64,000 nucleotides of DNA from Glaciecola sp965660625 (GCA_965660625.1 CBFIAR010000014.1:29003-93002), one strand, 5' to 3'. Counted from the stretch's first letter, positions 25,488 to 35,418 are shown. Notes: generated from the letters alone by a model not told the origin. Translations and numbers: made by a program.

Positions 25488-27809
25488 ATGAACAATACTC
25501 TTCTAGTGACAAAAAGAAACGGCACGCAAGAACCGATTGAATTAGACAAAATCCATAAAGTTGTTGCATGGGCAGCGAAAGGACTTTCTGACGTATCAGT
25601 TTCACAAGTTGAAATCAAAGCTCAAATTCAGTTTTATAACGGTATTAAGTCTGCAGAGATTCACGAAACATTAATAAAGTCAGCCGCGGATCTCATTTCA
25701 ACTGAAGTGCCTGATTATCAGTATTTAGCAGCGCGTTTAGCCATTTTTCATCTACGGAAAAAAGCCTTCGGCCAATTTGAGCCGCCTGCACTTTATGCTC
25801 ATGTAAAGAAAATGGTCGAAACAAACAAATATGACGAACACTTGCTTCAGGATTATACCGAAGCAGAATTTGAAGAAATGGATAAGTTCATTGATCATTG
25901 GCGCGACATGAATTTCAGCTATGCTGCCGTAAAACAGCTCGAAGGCAAATATCTTGTTCAAAACCGTGTCACTGGCGAAATATATGAAAGCGCTCAATTT
26001 TTGTACATTTTAGTTGCTGCGTGTTTATTTGCTAAGTATCCTGCGGAATCGCGCATGGATTACATTAAGCGCTTCTACGATGCGACTTCTACTTTTAAAA
26101 TATCGCTTCCTACTCCGATAATGGCAGGTGTTAGAACCCCAACCCGCCAGTTCAGTTCGTGCGTTTTGATAGAGGCCGGTGACAGCCTAGATTCAATCAA
26201 CGCGACAGCTTCCGCGATTGTGAAATATGTAAGTCAGCGTGCGGGTATCGGGGTTAATGCAGGCAGAATTAGAGCACTTGGCAGCCCTATCAGGGGTGGT
26301 GAAGCTTTCCACACAGGTTGCATTCCATTTTATAAACATTTTCAGACGGCTGTTAAAAGCTGTTCTCAGGGTGGTGTTCGTGGCGGAGCTGCAACGCTTT
26401 TTTACCCTTTGTGGCATATGGAAGTTGAGTCTCTATTGGTACTGAAAAATAATCGTGGTGTTGAAGAAAACAGGGTTCGTCACCTAGATTATGGCGTGCA
26501 GTTTAACAAATTGATGTATACGCGAATGATCAAAGATGATTTCATCACTCTGTTCAGTCCGTCGGATACACCAGGCTTGTATGATGCTTTCTTTGCCGAT
26601 CAAGACGAATTTGAGCGTTTATATTGCATATACGAAGCGGACGACAGCATTCGCAAAAAGAGAATTAAAGCGATTGAACTGTTCAGTTTATTTGTACAAG
26701 AACGTGCAAGTACTGGTCGAATTTATTTGCAAAACGTTGACCACTGTAATACCCATAGCCCCTTCAATCCGAAGCTAGCCCCCGTGCGTCAAAGTAATCT
26801 CTGTTTAGAAATTGCATTACCAACTAAACCACTGTCCCACGTCAATGATGAAGAAGGTGAAATTGCACTGTGTACATTGTCGGCATTTAACTTAGGCGAG
26901 ATAAAAAGCTTAGACGACTTTGAAGAATTATCTGATTTAGCGGTACGCGCACTCGATAGTTTATTAGATTACCAAGACTACCCTGTGCCCGCAGCATACA
27001 ATGCCACAATGGGCAGACGTACTTTAGGTGTAGGTGTTATTAACCTTGCTTACTATCTTGCTAAGAACGGTGTTAAATATGGTGATCATAGCGCAAACAG
27101 TCTGGTCCACAGAACCTTCGAAGCAATGCAGTATTATTTGCTCAAAGCGTCAATGGAATTAGCAAAAGAGAAAGGTGCTTGTCCTAAGTTCAATGAAACT
27201 ACCTATTCGCAAGGCTTAATGCCTATTGACACTTACAAAAAGGACGTCGATGGTATTTGCAATGAAGCCCTTCATTATGATTGGGACACCTTGCGCGATA
27301 ATATCGTTAAACATGGGTTAAGAAATAGCACTTTATCGGCGCTGATGCCGTCAGAAACATCATCACAGATATCAAATGCAACTAATGGTATTGAACCACC
27401 CCGCGGGCATATCAGTATAAAAGCCAGTAAAGACGGCGTTTTAAAACAGGTTGTTCCTGAATATCAGCGTTTGAAAGATAATTATGAGTTACTTTGGGAG
27501 CTCAAATCAAATGACGGTTACCTACAATTGGTTGCCATCATGCAGAAATTTATTGATCAGGCGATATCAGCAAACACCAGTTATGACCCAGGTAAATATG
27601 AAGGCAACAAAGTACCGATGAAGGTGCTATTGAAAGACCTGCTAACAACTTACAAACTGGGCATTAAGACGCTTTATTATCACAACACCCGAGATGGTGC
27701 TTCAGACAATACTGACAAAGCCTATGTTGAAGAAGCGACCTCTAAACCTGCTCAAGAAGTCATTATAGAAGAAGATGACGATTGTGCTGGTGGTGCTTGT
27801 AAGATTTAG
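25488..27809 (+). CDS. nrdA: Ribonucleotide reductase class Ia, alpha subunit
   Basis: Catalytic subunit reducing ribonucleoside diphosphates. 773 residues. An N-terminal ATP-cone (about 1-95; VTKRNGTQEPIELDKIHKVV) gives dATP inhibition. The catalytic core shows TRQFSSCVL (first active-site Cys) and SNLCLEIALPTKP (the radical Cys and Glu). The mobile C-terminal thiol pair is DDDCAGGACKI. It heads nrdA-nrdB-yfaE behind NrdR-like boxes. Confidence 0.97.
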   Translation: MNNTLLVTKRNGTQEPIELDKIHKVVAWAAKGLSDVSVSQVEIKAQIQFYNGIKSAEIHETLIKSAADLISTEVPDYQYLAARLAIFHLRKKAFGQFEPPALYAHVKKMVETNKYDEHLLQDYTEAEFEEMDKFIDHWRDMNFSYAAVKQLEGKYLVQNRVTGEIYESAQFLYILVAACLFAKYPAESRMDYIKRFYDATSTFKISLPTPIMAGVRTPTRQFSSCVLIEAGDSLDSINATASAIVKYVSQRAGIGVNAGRIRALGSPIRGGEAFHTGCIPFYKHFQTAVKSCSQGGVRGGAATLFYPLWHMEVESLLVLKNNRGVEENRVRHLDYGVQFNKLMYTRMIKDDFITLFSPSDTPGLYDAFFADQDEFERLYCIYEADDSIRKKRIKAIELFSLFVQERASTGRIYLQNVDHCNTHSPFNPKLAPVRQSNLCLEIALPTKPLSHVNDEEGEIALCTLSAFNLGEIKSLDDFEELSDLAVRALDSLLDYQDYPVPAAYNATMGRRTLGVGVINLAYYLAKNGVKYGDHSANSLVHRTFEAMQYYLLKASMELAKEKGACPKFNETTYSQGLMPIDTYKKDVDGICNEALHYDWDTLRDNIVKHGLRNSTLSALMPSETSSQISNATNGIEPPRGHISIKASKDGVLKQVVPEYQRLKDNYELLWELKSNDGYLQLVAIMQKFIDQAISANTSYDPGKYEGNKVPMKVLLKDLLTTYKLGIKTLYYHNTRDGASDNTDKAYVEEATSKPAQEVIIEEDDDCAGGACKI

Positions 27810-27846
27810 ACTCATTTGATTAAACCAATAGGTAAAAAATAAAACA

Positions 27847-28977
27847 ATGAAATACACGACCTTTAATCAAGAAAGTAACAATACGATGATTGAACCTATG
27901 TTTTTCGGTAATCCGGTGAACGTTGCCCGCTACGATCAACAAAAGCATCCGATTTTTGAGAAGCTAATTGAGAAACAAATATCGTTCTTCTGGCGCCCAG
28001 AGGAAGTAGACGTAAGCAAAGACCGAATGGATTTTCAAAAACTATCTGACGCTGAAAGGCACATTTTCACGTCAAATTTGAAATATCAAACCTTGCTTGA
28101 TTCGATTCAAGGTCGTAGTCCTAACATTGCGTTTTTACCTATCGTGTCAATTCCAGAGTTGGAGACATGGATCGAAACGTGGTCGTTCTTTGAAACTATT
28201 CATTCACGTTCGTATACTCATATTTTACGCAATCTTTTTTCTGACCCAAGTGCTATTTTTGATGACATTGTAGTAAACGAAGAAATAAAGAAACGAGCAA
28301 GTGATATTTCGAAATATTATGACGACCTCATCTTTGCGACTCAACTATGGCAAACACAAGGTGAAGGTGAGTTTGTTATTGAGGGTGAAACTCACGTTAT
28401 TAACATGCGTCAACTGAAGAAATTGCTGTACTTATGCATGAATTCAGTTAACGCGCTTGAAGCGATTCGCTTTTATGTCTCCTTTGCATGTACGTTCGCA
28501 TTTGCAGAGCGTGAATTAATGGAGGGTAATTCCAAAATAATTCGTCTCATTGCGCGCGATGAAAACATTCACTTAACCTCTACCCAGCACGTACTTAATT
28601 TGTGGGCGAAAGGAAAAGATGATCCTGAAATGGCTGAAATTGCTGCCGAATGTCATGAAGAAGCAAAAGCTATATTCTTAAAGGCGGTTGAGCAAGAGAA
28701 AGAATGGGCACATTATTTATTCAAAAACGGCTCAATGTTAGGCTTGAATGAAGAAATTCTTTGCCAATATGTTGAATACATAGCGAACCACAGAATGGCG
28801 GCAATAGGCATGGGCCAGCCATTTGATATAAAGAGTAATCCGTTACCTTGGATGAACAACTATCTTAGTTCAGACAACGTTCAGGTTGCTCCTCAGGAAA
28901 CTGAGATCAGTAGTTACCTCGTAGGTCAAATTGACAGTGAAGTTGCTTCCGATGATTTTGAGGCATTTGAACTCTAA
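27847..28977 (+). CDS. nrdB: Ribonucleotide reductase class Ia, beta subunit
   Basis: Carries the di-iron centre and tyrosyl radical that start catalysis in NrdA. 376 residues, as in E. coli. Iron ligands are visible in the helix motifs SFFETIHSRSYTH, NSVNALEAIRFYVSFACTF and ARDENIHLTSTQH. It follows nrdA by 37 bp. A start at residue 15 (MIEPMFFGN) is also possible but the first ATG is in line with the family. Confidence 0.97.
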   Translation: MKYTTFNQESNNTMIEPMFFGNPVNVARYDQQKHPIFEKLIEKQISFFWRPEEVDVSKDRMDFQKLSDAERHIFTSNLKYQTLLDSIQGRSPNIAFLPIVSIPELETWIETWSFFETIHSRSYTHILRNLFSDPSAIFDDIVVNEEIKKRASDISKYYDDLIFATQLWQTQGEGEFVIEGETHVINMRQLKKLLYLCMNSVNALEAIRFYVSFACTFAFAERELMEGNSKIIRLIARDENIHLTSTQHVLNLWAKGKDDPEMAEIAAECHEEAKAIFLKAVEQEKEWAHYLFKNGSMLGLNEEILCQYVEYIANHRMAAIGMGQPFDIKSNPLPWMNNYLSSDNVQVAPQETEISSYLVGQIDSEVASDDFEAFEL

Positions 28978-28978
28978 A

Positions 28979-29251
28979 GTGTCAGAAAAACAAGGAATGT
29001 ATCAGGTCCGAGTCGACGGCTCGGACCCTTTTAATTGCAAAAATAACGACGATTCGTTGTTGTCTCACCTTGAACAGCAAAACATTGACGTGCACTACCA
29101 TTGCCGAGAGGGGTATTGCGGAGCATGTCGCACCAAATTAATTTCGGGCGATGTGGAGTACCTCACCGACCCTCTCGCATTTATAGACGATGATGAAATT
29201 CTACCTTGCTGTTGCAAACCTATTGGCGACATACAGATAAAGCTTTATTAA
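28979..29251 (+). CDS. yfaE: YfaE, 2Fe-2S ferredoxin maintaining NrdB
   Basis: Small plant-type ferredoxin that supplies electrons to rebuild the NrdB diferric-tyrosyl cofactor. The cluster motif is CREGYCGACR, then LPCCCKP near the end. The longest frame begins inside nrdB. The GTG at 28979, one base after the nrdB stop, gives 90 residues against 84 in E. coli and is preferred, although its ribosome site is weak. Position after nrdB is diagnostic. Confidence 0.92.
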   Translation: MSEKQGMYQVRVDGSDPFNCKNNDDSLLSHLEQQNIDVHYHCREGYCGACRTKLISGDVEYLTDPLAFIDDDEILPCCCKPIGDIQIKLY

Positions 29252-29366
29252 ACGTAGCTTTACGTCAAGTAATTGTATCTTTTAACCCTATCAAATCAAT
29301 GCCCGTAAAAACTCGAGCATTCCTCAATAAACGATTTCAAGTTAACTCATTAGATTAAGCGTTAAT

Positions 29367-30149
29367 TCATTTAGTGAATAAAGGGATGATATTTTCGGAA
29401 GGTTGATACCCCGGAATTATCTGAATCACACCTTTCGTTAAGTACATAAACGGTGTCCCCTCTAATCCAACATTACGCCCTGCAGCTTGTCCTTTTCTGA
29501 TACTTTCTACACACTCTGCATCATAAGTTTTTTGCACAAACTGACCATTATCAGTGCCGGCTTTAATTTTGGTCATGGCGTCGTTCTTGTCCTTTGCACA
29601 CATCACCTGTTTCATATTTTCAAACGCCGGCTGTCCATCTACTAATTGACTTCTGGGGTACGGTATATACTTCACATCTATGCCCGCATTTTGATAATCT
29701 GCAACTTCTAAGTGTAGCTTCTTGCAGTAGCCACAAGTCGTATCTGAAAATACATATAGTTGTCCTATCGATTCTCCTTTAGCTGGATAAGTTACGAAGT
29801 CACTCTCGGTTAACTTGACAATCTCTTGTTGTACTAACACCAATTGTCCCTTCTGCTTTTCTATTCGAGTCAGGTTAATCATTTTTTGCAAATCAAACAG
29901 TTCCCCTAAAACTGCTCGTGTGCCATCTTTCGTAACCACAAGCGATTGACCGTCAATAGTTACTTCGTAAAGACCGGGAAGTTTCTCACTACTTAATTCC
30001 CGCATTACCACCACTGCAGAATCTGCAAATTGCGCATTGACTGTCTTTAAATTTTTCTCAACTTCTTGTAAATCACTTTGTTGCGCATAAGAAATGCTAC
30101 TCACAATACAAGAAATAGCGGCAAGCGCTATCAAACGTTTTCTAATCAT
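29367..30149 (-). CDS. dsbC: DsbC, periplasmic disulfide isomerase
   Basis: Homodimeric thiol isomerase that corrects wrong disulfides. 260 residues: signal peptide (ends at ISYA), N-terminal dimerisation domain (about 25-90) and a thioredoxin domain with the DsbC active site CGYC in FSDTTCGYCKKL and cis-Pro loop EGTPFMYL. It lies 64 bp beyond purC, past a terminator, so it should have its own promoter. The frequent partner gene recJ is not next to it here. Confidence 0.94.
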   Translation of the reverse strand: MIRKRLIALAAISCIVSSISYAQQSDLQEVEKNLKTVNAQFADSAVVVMRELSSEKLPGLYEVTIDGQSLVVTKDGTRAVLGELFDLQKMINLTRIEKQKGQLVLVQQEIVKLTESDFVTYPAKGESIGQLYVFSDTTCGYCKKLHLEVADYQNAGIDVKYIPYPRSQLVDGQPAFENMKQVMCAKDKNDAMTKIKAGTDNGQFVQKTYDAECVESIRKGQAAGRNVGLEGTPFMYLTKGVIQIIPGYQPSENIIPLFTK

Positions 30150-30160
30150 TATTTTTCCTT

Positions 30161-30188
30161 AAAAAAAGAGCACCTTGAGGTACTCTTT
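30161..30188 (-). terminator. Terminator of purC
   Basis: On the minus strand AAAGAGTACC / GGTGCTCTTT (one internal mismatch) with loop TCAA is followed by TTTTTTT. It separates the dapA-bamC-purC transcript from dsbC. Confidence 0.85.
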
Positions 30189-30213
30189 ATTATTCATCGT
30201 TATTGGGAAAAAG

Positions 30214-30924
30214 TTATAGGTCGAGGCCAATTCTTTTAGCTACTTCGATATACGACTCAACTACTGAACCTAAACCCTGTCTAAATCTATCTTTATCTAA
30301 CTTTTTGCGCGTTTCCTTATCCCATAGTCTGCAGCCATCAGGTGTGAATTCATCACCCAATACTAGCTCACCATTGGATAAACCAAATTCCAATTTGTAA
30401 TCTACGAGAAGCATCCCACCTTTTTCAAATAGCGGCTTTAAAACACCGTTTACCGCAAAGGTCAGGCGTTTCATTTCGTCTATTTGTTCTTGAGTGGCCC
30501 AACCAAATGCAGTGATGTGATAATCATTCACCATTGGGTCATGCAAGGCATCATTTTTTAGAAAAAACTCAAACGTGGGAGGATCTAAAACCAGACCTTC
30601 TTCCACACCAAGTCGGCGAACCATTGAACCTGCAGCAATATTCCTAACCACGCACTCTACTGGTATCATGTCCAACTTTTTCACAACACATTCAGTGTCT
30701 GAAAGCAGTGTTTCTACCTGAGTTTTTATACCCGCTGCTTCCAGTTTTTGCATAATGAAATGATTAAATTTATTATTAACTTCGCCTTTACGCTCAAGTT
30801 GTTCAATTTTCTCTCCGTCAAAGGCCGAAGTGTCATTTCTAAAATATAAAACTAGCTTGTCAGCTTCGTCCGTTAAAAAAACCGTTTTCGCTTTACCGCG
30901 ATATAATTCATCTCGTTTTTGCAT
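30214..30924 (-). CDS. purC: SAICAR synthase
   Basis: Phosphoribosylaminoimidazole-succinocarboxamide synthase of purine synthesis. 236 residues (E. coli 237). Motifs include YRGKAKTVFLTDE at the N-terminus, VECVVRNIAAGSMVRRLG and LVDYKLEFGL. It lies 17 bp after bamC. The run dapA-bamC-purC opposite gcvR-bcp is the same as in E. coli. Confidence 0.97.
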   Translation of the reverse strand: MQKRDELYRGKAKTVFLTDEADKLVLYFRNDTSAFDGEKIEQLERKGEVNNKFNHFIMQKLEAAGIKTQVETLLSDTECVVKKLDMIPVECVVRNIAAGSMVRRLGVEEGLVLDPPTFEFFLKNDALHDPMVNDYHITAFGWATQEQIDEMKRLTFAVNGVLKPLFEKGGMLLVDYKLEFGLSNGELVLGDEFTPDGCRLWDKETRKKLDKDRFRQGLGSVVESYIEVAKRIGLDL

Positions 30925-30941
30925 ACAAAGAATTCCTAAGC

Positions 30942-32042
30942 CTAAATATCTAAATCTTCATTGCCCATGTAGTCTTTAAATGGTGCAAATATTTTTGTTA
31001 TTCTTCTAGCGTCGAACGGCTTACTTTCATTATCCATGAAAGTCACTGTTGTTTTCTCGCCAACCCCTCCTAATTGAAGACGGTACTCATTCTTCTCGAT
31101 GTCCAATTTATCTTCAGAACCCAAAAGGCCTGACCACCAAGAGCTTTCAATGCCGTTATATTGAACGAATAACAGACCTGTAGATTGGTCTAAATCTTTC
31201 ACATCAAAACCCATTTTACGCAAAACAAGTAGCAAACGAGGCCACGTGTTTTCGAAAACGGCGTCTACCACGAGTGCGGGATTGCCGTCGGCGTCAAACC
31301 CCATGTCGGTATGAAAGCCTTGACGAATTTTCGCGATGCGTTGCGTATTTGCAAGGCGAATACCAAAGTCGTATTCGGTAATGACGCTATTCAAAAAATT
31401 CGATTCTTCTGAGCGCTTACTAATGAGGTCTACTTGCGCGAAAGCTGCTTTACCTGATTCATCTACATAGTCAATAAGCTCTGTTTGAAGCGATGCAGTT
31501 CTACCGTGTGGTGCTAATTTCATCGTAAATTTAAACTTTTTCTTCACGATCGCATAGTGATCCGTCATATCATACCAACTTGACGGAATTTCACGCTTCT
31601 GTGTCACCCAATCGGTTACCAAAATATTATTTTCTTTTTCGAATTTCTCAACACCGACGTTGATCTTTTCAAGGTAAGTTAACACCGTGTCCCACACCGT
31701 TTTTTGCAGAGGTTCGTTGTCATTGACCTGATCAAATAGAACTTTCGCGTCCTCTGAACCCTCTTCAACATGCGTGCCTGCCACCAGCGGCAATATTAAT
31801 GATGGTGGAATTACCTTTAACTTTTTTCCCTTCAAATCTTTCGGCGCGTTCTCACCTACTTCTGGCAAGATATATCGTTGAGAATAATTTGGAGGATCAA
31901 GATCTACAGGTACTTCTAGGGACTTGTGCTGCGCGGCCTCCAAGTACTTAAAACTACCTGATGCAATTTCACGCTCTTCCTTACCCGCACATCCAGCTAT
32001 AGCTAATGCAACGAGGCCTAAACCTATCGCTTTATATTTCAT
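30942..32042 (-). CDS. bamC: BamC, outer-membrane assembly lipoprotein
   Basis: Accessory lipoprotein of the BAM complex that inserts outer-membrane beta-barrels. 366 residues with a lipoprotein signal (lipobox AIAGC, Cys19), an extended unstructured N-terminal part that binds BamD (DLDPPNYSQRYILPE) and two helix-grip domains. It lies between dapA (11 bp upstream) and purC, the conserved context. Confidence 0.94.
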   Translation of the reverse strand: MKYKAIGLGLVALAIAGCAGKEEREIASGSFKYLEAAQHKSLEVPVDLDPPNYSQRYILPEVGENAPKDLKGKKLKVIPPSLILPLVAGTHVEEGSEDAKVLFDQVNDNEPLQKTVWDTVLTYLEKINVGVEKFEKENNILVTDWVTQKREIPSSWYDMTDHYAIVKKKFKFTMKLAPHGRTASLQTELIDYVDESGKAAFAQVDLISKRSEESNFLNSVITEYDFGIRLANTQRIAKIRQGFHTDMGFDADGNPALVVDAVFENTWPRLLLVLRKMGFDVKDLDQSTGLLFVQYNGIESSWWSGLLGSEDKLDIEKNEYRLQLGGVGEKTTVTFMDNESKPFDARRITKIFAPFKDYMGNEDLDI

Positions 32043-32053
32043 TAAAAACCTAA

Positions 32054-32932
32054 CTAAATTAAATTCAACGCACTGAGAGTGTCTTCGATTGCTTTTTTGC
32101 TATTAAGTTCAGGTAAAACCATTGGAAGTCGCAAAAAAGCATCATCAATGAGACCCATTTTATATAATGCCCACTTAGGCATCACAGGGTTTGGTTCAAC
32201 AAACAATACCCGATGTAACTCTATTACTTGTTTGTTTAGTTGTTGTGATAACTCGAAGTCGCCTCTAAGGGCAGCTTCACACATTTCACTCATAATTTTT
32301 GGAGTGATATTTGCCGTTACTGAGATAACGCCATCTCCCCCTTTGCACATAAAGTCACAACCAGATTCATCATCGCCGCTGAAGAATAAAAAATCGTCAT
32401 CTACCATTTTTTTAGTTTGTTCTAAGCGAGACAAATCACCTGTTGCATCTTTTATACCGACAATGTTTTTATGTTTAGACAACTCGGCTACTGCCTCTGG
32501 CAACATGTCAGCAACGGTTCGCCCTGGTACATTATACAATATTAAAGGAATATCGGTTGCGTTAGCTATTGCATTAAAATGCGCAATCATACCTGCCTGC
32601 TGTGGTTTATTGTAGTAAGGAACAACACTTAAAAAGCCGTCAACGCCCAAGCCTGCCATTTGTTCACTCAAAAATATGGCTTCTGCAGTCGAATTTGCAC
32701 CACTACCTGCTATCACTGGTATCTTGTTGTCTACAAATTGAATTATCAATTTAACAACATCGATATGCTCTTTAAATGGCAACGTAGCTGATTCACCGGT
32801 TGTTCCAACAGCAACAATTCCGTGCGTACCATTATTCAAATGAAACTCAACTACGCGTTTCAGACTAGGCACATCTATCTTGCCATCCGGCAACATAGGC
32901 GTTACTAATGCAACATAACTTCCTTTAAACAT
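32054..32932 (-). CDS. dapA: 4-hydroxy-tetrahydrodipicolinate synthase
   Basis: First committed step of lysine/diaminopimelate synthesis. The longest frame has about 92 extra N-terminal residues. The ATG at 32932 with GGGGG five bases ahead gives 292 residues, exactly the E. coli length. Family motifs are GTTGESATL, YYNKPQQAGM, the catalytic Tyr in LYNVPGRT and the Schiff-base Lys in VGIKDATGD. It is divergent from gcvR and heads dapA-bamC-purC. Confidence 0.97.
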   Translation of the reverse strand: MFKGSYVALVTPMLPDGKIDVPSLKRVVEFHLNNGTHGIVAVGTTGESATLPFKEHIDVVKLIIQFVDNKIPVIAGSGANSTAEAIFLSEQMAGLGVDGFLSVVPYYNKPQQAGMIAHFNAIANATDIPLILYNVPGRTVADMLPEAVAELSKHKNIVGIKDATGDLSRLEQTKKMVDDDFLFFSGDDESGCDFMCKGGDGVISVTANITPKIMSEMCEAALRGDFELSQQLNKQVIELHRVLFVEPNPVMPKWALYKMGLIDDAFLRLPMVLPELNSKKAIEDTLSALNLI

Positions 32933-33113
32933 TATTCCCCCTTTAAATCTGCTCGACATGGTAGTGTTCACAGGCAATAAACACAAGCAGATAAAGCGCA
33001 AGCCATTATATTTTTTTATAATATTTAGTGTATGCATATATTTTAAGCAAGCATGTTCCTGAATTTTTTCTTGTGCTAAAATCACCATTCTTATCCACGA
33101 GTATAGTTTTGAT

Positions 33114-33674
33114 ATGAAGCAACAGGTTATCGTCAATATAGTAGGTACGGACAAGTTAGGCATTCTAAGTGAGATCAGTGCTTGCGTGCATGATAAATGC
33201 TGTAACATTCTTGATAGCCGCCATGCAATTTATGGGACAGATTTTTCATTATCTATGATCGTCGAAGGGACTCAGTCAGCTATCACTAAATTGGAATTAC
33301 AATTATCCTCTTTATGCATGCAACATGAACTTCTATCGATGATAAAACGCACAAGTGGACACGCAAAACAGAATTTAGAACAACTCATCAATTTAGAGTT
33401 TTCTGGAGAAGATGCGAAAGGCATTATTAAGAAGGTAACCGGCTTTCTTGCGCAACGGCAGGTATCTGTAAGCGCATTCAGACAACGTACATTTATCGAC
33501 AAAACAACAAATGTTGAAAATGTTAGATGTAAAATGGTGCTCAGCGCCATGAAAAAATTGGACTTAGTGAGTTTCGACGAAGAAATAAAACAACTAATGT
33601 GCAATCTCGGCTTATCTGGCAAAGTAACGCACAACGAAATAAAGGAAGAAAATGAACACATTGAAAGCTGGTGA
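33114..33674 (+). CDS. gcvR: GcvR-type ACT-domain regulator
   Basis: A 186-residue protein with two ACT domains (about 5-80 and 90-165) and no DNA-binding domain. In E. coli GcvR binds GcvA and blocks activation of the glycine cleavage operon. The start (QQVIVNIVGTDKLGILSEIS) is typical. It overlaps bcp by 23 bp and is divergent from dapA. A TTATCCACG sequence near 33092 is one base off a DnaA box, probably by chance. Confidence 0.9.
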   Translation: MKQQVIVNIVGTDKLGILSEISACVHDKCCNILDSRHAIYGTDFSLSMIVEGTQSAITKLELQLSSLCMQHELLSMIKRTSGHAKQNLEQLINLEFSGEDAKGIIKKVTGFLAQRQVSVSAFRQRTFIDKTTNVENVRCKMVLSAMKKLDLVSFDEEIKQLMCNLGLSGKVTHNEIKEENEHIESW

Positions 33675-34113
33675 TCAAGCGCCTCAATTTACACTACAAA
33701 ACCAGTCTAATGAGGCTGTATCTCTATCTGATTTCTCAGGTAAAAAAGTATTAATTTATTTTTATCCAAAAGCAATGACGCCTGGCTGCACAATCCAAGC
33801 TCAGGGCTTACGCGATATCAAAAATGAACTCGACAAGCACAATGTTATCGTATTAGGAATTAGTCCTGATGCCGTGAAACGCCTACCTAAGTTTATTGAA
33901 AAAGAATCATTGAACTTTACCCTGCTTAGCGATGAGGAGCATGCGGTTGCTGACGCTTTTGGCGTATGGGGTCTAAAAAAATTCATGGGAAAAGAATATG
34001 ATGGCATTCATCGATTGAGTTTTCTCATTGACGAAAATGGTGTTATCACTCACGTATTAGATAAGTTCAAAACCAAAGAGCATCACCAAGTAGTCCTAGA
34101 CTTATTGGCATAG
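33652..34113 (+). CDS. bcp: Bcp-type thiol peroxidase (apparently 1-Cys)
   Basis: Peroxiredoxin of the Bcp/PrxQ family reducing hydroperoxides. 153 residues. The peroxidatic Cys46 is in MTPGCTIQAQGLRD. The resolving Cys five residues later, present in E. coli Bcp (QACGLRD), is replaced by Gln51 and no other Cys exists in the protein, so it must work as a 1-Cys enzyme. Its start lies inside gcvR (23-bp overlap), implying coupling. A terminator follows. Confidence 0.94.
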   Translation: MNTLKAGDQAPQFTLQNQSNEAVSLSDFSGKKVLIYFYPKAMTPGCTIQAQGLRDIKNELDKHNVIVLGISPDAVKRLPKFIEKESLNFTLLSDEEHAVADAFGVWGLKKFMGKEYDGIHRLSFLIDENGVITHVLDKFKTKEHHQVVLDLLA

Positions 34114-34127
34114 AGCCAGTTTTAGTG

Positions 34128-34155
34128 AAAAAGACGGACAATTAACCGTCTTTTT
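34128..34155. terminator. Bidirectional terminator between bcp and perM
   Basis: AAAAAGACGG / CCGTCTTTTT, a perfect 10-bp stem with an 8-base loop. T-runs lie on both strands between convergent genes. Confidence 0.9.
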
Positions 34156-34172
34156 CTGTTTTACAATATGAC

Positions 34173-35261
34173 TCACACTTTTTCCGAACTCACTTCAGGC
34201 GCTATGTCGGATTGGATCGGCGATGACCAAGCTGAAATAACGGCCTTTACTAATGTCGCTAAAGGGATGGCAAAAAATACTCCCCAGAATCCCCACATCC
34301 CCCCAAATACTAAGACAGCAATAATGATATACAAAGGGTGCAAGCTAACAGCTTCTGAAAACAAAACAGGTACAATTAGATTACCATCTAAAGCCTGGAT
34401 AATTGAATAAACTAACATCAAATACCAAAACTCAGGCGTCACTCCAAATTGAAATAAAGCAACGATAGCGACTGGAATTGTTACCACTGCCGCACCAATA
34501 TAGGGTATTAACACTGAAAAACCAACGAGTACACCAAGCAATAAAGAATAGCGCAAATCCATAAAAGTAAATGCAACAGATGTGACTCCGCCGACAATCA
34601 AAATTTCGATCACTTTTCCGCGAATATAGTTAGCAATTTGTAAGTTCATTTCTTCTCCGACCTGCGTGATCAGACGACGCTCGTTGGGTAACACATTTGA
34701 AATACTATTAAGAAATAGCGCTTTGTCTTTCAGCATGAAGAAAACCATTAGCGGCACGAGTATCATGTAAATCAATAAAGCAGCCAAGTTGCCTATCGAA
34801 CTGACAGAAATACTGATCACCTGCTGTCCAATACCAACAATACGTTGATTGACCGACGCCATTGTATTTTTAATGTAATCGACTTCAATAACATCCGGAT
34901 ACTTCTGGGGTAAACTAGCAAGCCACTTTTGCGCTGAATCCCATATCAGTGGTAATTCTTGTACAAGATTAACGCTCTGCTTGCTAATAATAGGCACTAA
35001 ACCAACTAGCATGAGAATACTAATCAAAATAAAGATAATAAGGGTAATAGATGTAGCTATCGTTCTATTTATACCGCGCTTGTGTAAATGAGTCACTGGC
35101 CAGTCTAATAAATACGCAATAACAGCAGCAACAATGACTGGCATCAGAATGCCGCCCCACACAAGCAAAATAACGGTGCTGACGATGATTAACATCAATA
35201 GCATCATCGCATTAGGGTCTGAAAACTTGCGTTTATACCAACGATCAAAAACGCCAAACAT
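34173..35261 (-). CDS. perM: PerM/AI-2E transporter family membrane protein
   Basis: A 362-residue inner-membrane protein with about eight helices. It has the family's pattern of paired N-terminal helices, a soluble middle part, and the C-terminal signature LVYSIIQALDGNLIVPVLFSE followed by VSLHPLYIII and GMWGFWGVFFAIP. The family includes the AI-2 exporter TqsA and permeases of unknown substrate. Placement between bcp and bepA favours the PerM subgroup (perM and bepA are neighbours in E. coli). Substrate unknown. Confidence 0.88.
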   Translation of the reverse strand: MFGVFDRWYKRKFSDPNAMMLLMLIIVSTVILLVWGGILMPVIVAAVIAYLLDWPVTHLHKRGINRTIATSITLIIFILISILMLVGLVPIISKQSVNLVQELPLIWDSAQKWLASLPQKYPDVIEVDYIKNTMASVNQRIVGIGQQVISISVSSIGNLAALLIYMILVPLMVFFMLKDKALFLNSISNVLPNERRLITQVGEEMNLQIANYIRGKVIEILIVGGVTSVAFTFMDLRYSLLLGVLVGFSVLIPYIGAAVVTIPVAIVALFQFGVTPEFWYLMLVYSIIQALDGNLIVPVLFSEAVSLHPLYIIIAVLVFGGMWGFWGVFFAIPLATLVKAVISAWSSPIQSDIAPEVSSEKV

Positions 35262-35418
35262 GAGGGGTATCTATCCTTCTCTTTGATTTATTATTTAATT
35301 GCAATGATGGTAAACCTTGTTTCAACTTAAAACCAGATAAAGTGAAACTATATTGTGCTATAACGGTCTATGTATCGTAAATATCAATCGCGCCGTTAGG
35401 GACACTTAGAAACAAAAT

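Noticed and set aside
32079..32615. 178-codon plus-strand frame
   Set aside because: Antisense to dapA, a certain gene in the other strand.
33089..33100. DnaA-box-like TTATCCACG upstream of gcvR
   Set aside because: Single isolated near-match with no second box and no replication-related gene; expected by chance in this length.
32933..33208. N-terminal extension of dapA
   Set aside because: The added residues resemble no part of DapA, overlap gcvR antisense, and the ATG at 32932 has a strong ribosome site.
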